From positions 1,178,001 to 1,242,000 of the forward strand of contig CAVYNG010000002.1 in the NCBI GenBank assembly GCA_963769905.1: a stretch of DNA of 64,000 nucleotides, given 5' to 3'. The DNA comes from Bog-756 sp963769905 (GTDB lineage Bacteria; Actinomycetota; Acidimicrobiia; Acidimicrobiales; RAAP-2). Made by a program: the position numbers and the translations under genes. The notes below the pieces were generated by a model, which saw only the letters and a program-made list of their open reading frames with translations, did no database searches and had not been told where the DNA came from. This document shows positions 59,458-64,000 of this stretch, one piece after another. Position 1 is the first letter of the stretch. Each line of letters begins with the position of its first letter.

Positions 59458-60288
59458 ATGAACCCGAAGACGAGTGCGACCACCCTCCGGCTCAGCAAGC
59501 ACCACGGGGCCGGCAACGACTTCCTGGTCCTCGTCGATCGCGAGGGGACCTCACCGATCGACGCCGGACTGGCGCGTGCGCTGTGCGACCGGCGCTACGG
59601 CATCGGCGCCGACGGAATCATCCGGGTGTCCGCGGGCAGAAACGGTGCCGACCTCGCGATGGAGCTGCGCAACGCGGACGGTGGCGAAGCCGAGATGAGC
59701 GGGAACGGGGTGCGCTGCCTCGCCCAGGCCGCGGTCGACGCAGGGCTGGTCGAGGGACCCGCCTTCACCGTCGAGACGGCAGCGGGGGTGCGCGAGGTCG
59801 AGTACCACGACGGCAGTGCGGCCACGGCCTCGGTCGACATGGGTGCGGTGCTGCTCGGGGACGAATCACCGGTCGGTGCCGGCGAGCACCGTGCCCTCGC
59901 AGTCGACGTGGGCAATCCCCATCTGGTCCTCCGTGTCGACGACCCGTCGCGGACCGACGTCGAAGGGACCGGCCGGCGGCTGCAAGCGCGCGCTCGAAAC
60001 GGGGTCAACGTCGAGTTCGTCGCGGCCGGCCCCGGTCCGGACGCGGTGACGTTGCGGGTGTGGGAGCGAGGTGCCGGTGAGACGCTTGCCTGTGGCACCG
60101 GAAGCGTGGCGGCCGCCGCGGCGATGCGGCACTGGGGCGAGGTGGGTGACCGGGTGGAGGTGCACAGCCCCGGCGGCGACCTGACCGTGCTCCTCGACGG
60201 TGACCGGGCCCGGTTGAGCGGGCCGGTCCGCAAGGTGGCCGAGCTGGACGTCGACCCGCGCTCGGTGCTCGCGGCGGCTCGAGCGTGA
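59458..60288 (+). CDS. dapF: Diaminopimelate epimerase (first catalytic Cys replaced by Ser)
   Basis: A 276-residue DapF that interconverts LL- and meso-diaminopimelate. KHHGAGNDFLVL, the substrate loop VDVGNPHLV and the second catalytic Cys C212 in TLACGTGS are intact. At the first catalytic Cys the usual EMCGNG reads EMSGNG: S81 (codon AGC), with a Cys six residues later (C87). A two-base thiol mechanism is standard for this family, so the substitution is notable. ATG 59458 is chosen by family alignment. Overlaps hflX by GTGA. Confidence 0.92.
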   Translation: MNPKTSATTLRLSKHHGAGNDFLVLVDREGTSPIDAGLARALCDRRYGIGADGIIRVSAGRNGADLAMELRNADGGEAEMSGNGVRCLAQAAVDAGLVEGPAFTVETAAGVREVEYHDGSAATASVDMGAVLLGDESPVGAGEHRALAVDVGNPHLVLRVDDPSRTDVEGTGRRLQARARNGVNVEFVAAGPGPDAVTLRVWERGAGETLACGTGSVAAAAAMRHWGEVGDRVEVHSPGGDLTVLLDGDRARLSGPVRKVAELDVDPRSVLAAARA

Positions 60289-61592
60289 CGCCACCCGAGT
60301 CGGCTTTCACCGACACGCTGATCTCGCGTGCGGTCCGCGAGCGAATCGTGCTGGTCGGCGTGGCTCGTCCGCCTGCCACGCTCGCCGAGACCGAGGCGAG
60401 CCTCGACGAGCTCGAGCGCCTCGTCGAGACCGCCGGCGCCGTGGTGGCCGAGCGGGTCCTCCAGCGGCGGGACACCCCCGACCCGGCCACCTTTCTCGGC
60501 CGTGGCAAGACCCAGGTACTGGCCGAGATCTGCCTCGCGGTCGACGCGGACACCGTTGTCTTCGACGACGACCTGACTCCGGCGCAGCAGCGCAACCTCG
60601 AACAGATCCTCGGGCGGACCGCGATCGACCGGACCGCGGTGATCCTCGACATCTTCGCCCAGAACGCGAGGAGTCCCGAAGGCAGATCGCAGGTGGAGCT
60701 CGCGCTGCTCCGCTACCGGCTGCCCCGCCTTCGGGGACGAGGGCGCTCCCTCAGCCAGCAAGCCGGTGGTATCGGCACCAGAGGTCCCGGCGAGACGATC
60801 CTCGAGGTCGACCGACGACGTCTTCTCCAGCGGATCGGTCGGCTCGAGAGCGAGCTGCGCCGGCTCGACCGCACCCGGCATACCCAACGGCGCAGCCGCA
60901 ACCGCTCGCGGCAACGCTCGGTCTCCCTGGTCGGTTACACCAACGCGGGCAAGTCGACCTTGTTGAACCGTCTGTGTCGCGCGGACGTGCTCGTCGAGAA
61001 CCGGTTGTTCTCGACGCTCGACCCCCGCACTCGCCAGCTCGAGCTCGCCGGCGGGGAGACGGTGCTCGTGACCGACACGGTCGGTTTCGTCCGCAAGCTC
61101 CCTCACCAGGTGGTCGAGGCGTTCCGCTCGACCCTCGAGGTCGTCGGCGAGTCCGACCTGCTCGTGCACGTGGTCGACGGCTCGGCATCCGACCTCGAGG
61201 GCCAGGTGGACGCGGTGCGGACCGTCCTCGCCGAGATCGGAGCCGCGGACCGACCCGAGCTGATGGTGGTCAACAAGGCCGACGCGCTCGAGGCGTCCGA
61301 CGACTGCGGGGCGGAGGTCCGCAAGCTGATGGAGGCACACGAGGGCGCCGTGCTGGTGTCGGCCGCGACGGGCGAGGGGATCGACTCGCTGCTGGTCGCG
61401 CTCGGAGACCGCCTGCGCGTGGGTGATCGGGTGGTCGAGCTGGTCGTCCCCTGGGCGCGGGGCGACGTACTGGCCGCGCTCCACCGCGAGGGCGGGATCG
61501 TGGGAGAGGTGGCCTGCGAGGAGGCGACCCGGGTCCAGGTAGTGCTCGACGACGTCGGCCGCTCGCGCTTCGCCGAATTCGTCGCCTCGTGA
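60285..61592 (+). CDS. hflX: Ribosome-associated GTPase HflX
   Basis: A 435-residue GTPase. The N-terminal HflX domain has TFLGRGKTQVL and VFDDDLTPAQQRNLE; the glycine-rich linker GGIGTRGPGETILE precedes the G-domain: G1 GYTNAGKST (about 216), G3 DTVGFVRKLP and G4 NKAD. HflX splits stalled 70S ribosomes and binds the 50S subunit. An Arg-rich helix (RTRHTQRRSRNRSRQRS) lies just before G1. Both ends overlap neighbouring dap genes by four bases. Confidence 0.95.
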   Translation: MTPPESAFTDTLISRAVRERIVLVGVARPPATLAETEASLDELERLVETAGAVVAERVLQRRDTPDPATFLGRGKTQVLAEICLAVDADTVVFDDDLTPAQQRNLEQILGRTAIDRTAVILDIFAQNARSPEGRSQVELALLRYRLPRLRGRGRSLSQQAGGIGTRGPGETILEVDRRRLLQRIGRLESELRRLDRTRHTQRRSRNRSRQRSVSLVGYTNAGKSTLLNRLCRADVLVENRLFSTLDPRTRQLELAGGETVLVTDTVGFVRKLPHQVVEAFRSTLEVVGESDLLVHVVDGSASDLEGQVDAVRTVLAEIGAADRPELMVVNKADALEASDDCGAEVRKLMEAHEGAVLVSAATGEGIDSLLVALGDRLRVGDRVVELVVPWARGDVLAALHREGGIVGEVACEEATRVQVVLDDVGRSRFAEFVAS

Positions 61593-62839
61593 CCGCGTCC
61601 GCGGCCGGCGCCGCGCAGGGCTTCACTCCTCCGCCCTACCCCTACGACCAGCTCGACGGGTTGCGGGAGGACGCGGTCGAGCGGTTCGGGCTCGCCGGCC
61701 GAGGATCGACCGGTGAGGGCCCCGCAGGGATCGTGGACTGTTCGATCGGCACCCCGTGCGACCCACCCCTCGACGCGGTGGTGAAGGCGATGGCCACCTC
61801 GGGTGCCGAGCGCGGGTACCCGTACTCGATCGGCTCGCCGGAGTATCGACGCGCGGCGGCCGGGTACCTGTCCCGTCGTTTCGGTGTCGACATCGACCCC
61901 GAGCACGAGGTCGCCGCGTGCGTCGGGACGAAGGAGTTCGTCGCCTCGGTAGCGCACTATCTCCACCTGCGTGATCCCGAGCGCGACACGGTCCTCTACC
62001 CGGCCACGTCGTACCCGACGTATGCGATCGGTGCGCTTCTCGCGGGCTGCCGCGCGGTCGCGGTCCCCGAGCGGCCCGGCGGTGGGCTCGACCTCGGGTC
62101 GGTGAGGGCAGAGGACATGGCACGCGCCCTTTTGGTATGGGTCAACTCTCCTTCGAACCCGACCGGGCGCCTCACCGACCTCGACGAGGTGGCGGCCTGG
62201 GGTCGCGCCGGCGGCGTCGCCGTCTTCTCGGACGAGTGCTACGCGGAATTCACCTGGACCGGCCCACCCCGCACCGTCCTGTCGAGTGGGACGCGGGGGC
62301 TGGTCGCAGTGCACTCGCTCTCCAAGCGTTCGAATCTCGCAGGAGTGCGAGCGGGTTTCTTCGCAGGCGACCCCGATCTGGTCGGCTACCTGCTCGACGT
62401 GCGACGCCACGCCGGGCTGATGGTCCCCGGCCCGGTGCAGGCCGGCGCGGTCGTGGCGCTCGAGGACGATGCACACGTCGATCTCCAGCGGGATCGGTAC
62501 CGCGAGCGGCTCGAGTACCTGTGGGGGGTGCTCCGCCGTCGCGAGATCGACGTCGAGCTCCCCGAAGGCGGCTTCTACCTCTGGATGCGCGTGCCGCCCG
62601 AGATCGGCGGCGACGGCTGGACCCTCGCAGCGGTGCTCGCCCGAGAGGCGGGCTTGTTGGTGAGTCCCGGAAGCCTCTACGGGCCGGACGTCGAGCCCTA
62701 CGCCCGCGCCGCGGTGGTGCAGCCGATGGAGCGACTGATGCTGGTCGAGGAACGGCTCGCGAGCGCCGGGTCGCTCCTCGACGCCCTTGCCGATGCAACG
62801 CCGGCAGTCGGAAGAGGGATGCGGGCGAGACAGGGCTAA
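61589..62839 (+). CDS. dapC: Succinyldiaminopimelate transaminase (fold-type I aminotransferase)
   Basis: A 416-residue PLP aminotransferase. IGTPCDPP and GYPYSIGSPEYR form the N-terminal substrate loop, NSPSNPTGR binds PLP, DECYAEF follows, and the PLP lysine is in SLSKRSNLAG. The YPYDQL start and the sequence between hflX and dapD match actinobacterial DapC. It makes N-succinyl-LL-2,6-diaminopimelate with glutamate as donor. The assignment as DapC rests on the dapD-dapE neighbours as much as on sequence. Confidence 0.88.
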   Translation: MTASAAGAAQGFTPPPYPYDQLDGLREDAVERFGLAGRGSTGEGPAGIVDCSIGTPCDPPLDAVVKAMATSGAERGYPYSIGSPEYRRAAAGYLSRRFGVDIDPEHEVAACVGTKEFVASVAHYLHLRDPERDTVLYPATSYPTYAIGALLAGCRAVAVPERPGGGLDLGSVRAEDMARALLVWVNSPSNPTGRLTDLDEVAAWGRAGGVAVFSDECYAEFTWTGPPRTVLSSGTRGLVAVHSLSKRSNLAGVRAGFFAGDPDLVGYLLDVRRHAGLMVPGPVQAGAVVALEDDAHVDLQRDRYRERLEYLWGVLRRREIDVELPEGGFYLWMRVPPEIGGDGWTLAAVLAREAGLLVSPGSLYGPDVEPYARAAVVQPMERLMLVEERLASAGSLLDALADATPAVGRGMRARQG

Positions 62840-62842
62840 CGT
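62837..62842 (+). promoter_or_regulatory. -10 box TAACGT before dapD
   Basis: TAACGT overlaps the dapC stop and ends 8 bases before the dapD ATG at 62851, giving a possible additional leaderless start for dapD-dapE. Confidence 0.35.
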
Positions 62843-62850
62843 CGCGGCCC

Positions 62851-63678
62851 ATGTCGGACCTCCGCGAACAGATCGAGGCACTGTGGGGCCGCGCCGGAGA
62901 GCTCGGCGCCGGCGATGCCGAAGCGCTGAGTGTCGTGACCGAGGCGATCGACCTCCTCGACCGAGGCGAGGCACGAGTCGCCGAGGTCGACACCTCGACC
63001 GACCAGGTGGTGGTCCACCAGTGGCTCAAGCAGGCGATCCTCCTCCTGTTCCGGCTGCGCTCGATGGAGACCGTCGAGGTCGGACCTTTCGAGTTCGCGG
63101 ACAAGCTCCCGCTCAAGCACGACTATGCGGGATCAGGGGTGCGCGTCGTGCCCGGCGCGTCGGCTCGATGGGGGGCCTACCTCGGTCCGGGTGTGATCTG
63201 CATGCCGAGCTACGTCAACATCGGGGCGAGGGTGGGGGCCGGATCGATGGTCGACACCTGGGCCACCGTCGGGTCGTGCGCGCAGATCGGTGAGCGGGTC
63301 CATCTCTCCGGCGGCGTCGGCATCGGGGGTGTGCTCGAGCCGGCGCAGGCGGCGCCGGTGGTGATCGAGGACGAGGTCATGATCGGGAGCCGCTGCATGA
63401 TCACTCAGGGAGCCCGGGTCAGCCGGGGCTCGGTGGTCGGAGAGGGCACGATCCTCAACCCGTCCATTCCGGTCATCGATGCCGAGAGCGGCGAAGAGCT
63501 GAGTCGCGGCCACGTGCCGGCCTGGTCGGTTGCCGTGTCGGCCTCGCGTCGCCGGGAGTTCGCCGGCGGCGAGTTCTTCCTCCCGTGCGTGCTGGTGATC
63601 AAGCGGTTGACCGAGGGCCAGCGGCACGACAAGGCGCAATTGAACGAGGTGCTGCGGGAGCACGGGGTCTCCGTGTGA
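62851..63678 (+). CDS. dapD: 2,3,4,5-tetrahydropyridine-2,6-dicarboxylate N-succinyltransferase, E. coli type
   Basis: A 275-residue trimeric left-handed-beta-helix acyltransferase. The N-terminal domain (VVHQWLKQAILLLFRL) and the core MPSYVNIG, TMVDTWATVGSCAQIG-like and VHLSGGVGIGGVLEPAQA follow E. coli DapD (274 aa) closely, rather than the longer DapD known from Mycobacterium. It succinylates tetrahydrodipicolinate, committing the pathway to the succinylase branch. The stop overlaps the dapE start. Confidence 0.95.
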   Translation: MSDLREQIEALWGRAGELGAGDAEALSVVTEAIDLLDRGEARVAEVDTSTDQVVVHQWLKQAILLLFRLRSMETVEVGPFEFADKLPLKHDYAGSGVRVVPGASARWGAYLGPGVICMPSYVNIGARVGAGSMVDTWATVGSCAQIGERVHLSGGVGIGGVLEPAQAAPVVIEDEVMIGSRCMITQGARVSRGSVVGEGTILNPSIPVIDAESGEELSRGHVPAWSVAVSASRRREFAGGEFFLPCVLVIKRLTEGQRHDKAQLNEVLREHGVSV

Positions 63679-64000
63679 CCGACGGATCCGAGGGCGGCCT
63701 GCTCGACCTGGCCGCCGCGCTCGTCGCGATCCCGTCGGTGAGCCATCACGAGGAGGCGATGGCCGACGCGGTGGAAGCGGCGCTTCGCCTCTGTCCTTGG
63801 CTGACCGTCGAGCGCATCGCGGAAAACGTGGTCGCGCGTACCGACCTCGGCCGGGCGACGAGGGTGATCCTCGCGGGTCACCTCGACACGGTTCCCCCCT
63901 CGGCCGGCGAGGAACCGCACATGGTCGGCTCCACTCTGTACGGGGTCGGCTCGGTCGACATGAAGGGCGGCCTCGCGGTCCTCTTGCACCTCGCGGGCAG
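63675..64000 (+). CDS. dapE: Succinyl-diaminopimelate desuccinylase, 3' truncated by the window
   Basis: The first 108 codons of an M20 metallopeptidase. ILAGHLDTVPP carries the first zinc His and the catalytic Asp, and YGVGSVDMKGGLAVL carries the bridging Asp. Start GTG 63675 overlaps the dapD stop. The N-terminus LLDLAAALVAIPSVSHHE is typical of DapE. It removes succinate to give LL-diaminopimelate, the substrate of DapF. The rest of the gene lies outside the window. Confidence 0.92.
   Translation, partial: MTDGSEGGLLDLAAALVAIPSVSHHEEAMADAVEAALRLCPWLTVERIAENVVARTDLGRATRVILAGHLDTVPPSAGEEPHMVGSTLYGVGSVDMKGGLAVLLHLAG

Noticed and set aside
1..64000. CRISPR arrays, insertion sequences, phage integrases or restriction and other defence systems.
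   Set aside because: No regularly spaced short repeats, transposase or integrase motifs, toxin-antitoxin pairs or nuclease/ATPase defence gene pairs were found. The only regularly spaced repeats are the coding arrays at 35890-36640 and 38069-38790.

Overview
The window is high-GC, densely packed DNA with many GTG starts, ATGA/GTGA gene overlaps and almost no intergenic space. Every gene fits an actinobacterium, and several traits point to class Acidimicrobiia or a close relative: secreted proteins ending in about 42-residue GYWLVAxDGGxFxFGDA repeats, an MFS-LivF fusion, and probable leaderless transcripts with a TANNNT box 6-8 nt before the start codon. Taxonomy is inferred from these traits; there is no rRNA gene in the window. 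No insertion sequence, prophage or CRISPR array was seen, and no gene-free stretch exceeds about 250 bases.

Layout. 1-4208: the end of a sugar-catabolism operon (GH4 glycosidase, beta-hydroxyacid dehydrogenase, class I aldolase, FGGY kinase). 4221-9305: a branched-chain amino-acid-type ABC importer compressed into three genes (MFS-LivF fusion, LivH-LivM fusion, LivG) with no visible binding protein. 9338-12150: a TauD-type dioxygenase, an alpha/beta hydrolase and a NagB-like deaminase. 12272-17844: an acyl-CoA beta-oxidation module (HadA-like MaoC subunit, enoyl-CoA hydratase, DoxX protein, double acyl-CoA dehydrogenase, HadB-like MaoC subunit, SDR) resembling steroid side-chain degradation sets.

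18000-21421: a methyltransferase, a FUSC-type membrane protein and tRNA-Leu(UAG). 21515-34197: a surface-polysaccharide cluster with two paralogous methyltransferase-like proteins, five GT4 glycosyltransferases of two recurring types, a Wzm/Wzt ABC exporter, a GT-C-like membrane protein, and clpP embedded in the middle. 34413-38803: two secreted proteins sharing the C-terminal repeat, one with an FG-GAP-like N-terminus and one with a SpoIID domain. 38782-41104: HAD phosphatase, crotonase and 1-Cys peroxiredoxin, with a striking 53-bp palindrome in the divergent promoter region.

41204-64000: mostly core genes: rpsO-pnp, an M16 peptidase, dapB, two TetR regulators with a di-iron ferritin-like oxidase, dapA, RNase J, ftsK, a D-Ala-D-Ala carboxypeptidase, thrB, queF-miaB-miaA, dapF, hflX, dapC, dapD and the start of dapE. 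Six steps of the succinylase route to meso-diaminopimelate and lysine thus lie within 19 kb, interleaved with RNA processing (pnp, rnj), tRNA modification and cell-wall genes. Points of most interest: DapF has Ser at the first catalytic Cys position; DapD is of the E. coli type; dapA is preceded by a 13-codon leaderless ORF; and several large inverted repeats sit over predicted promoters.
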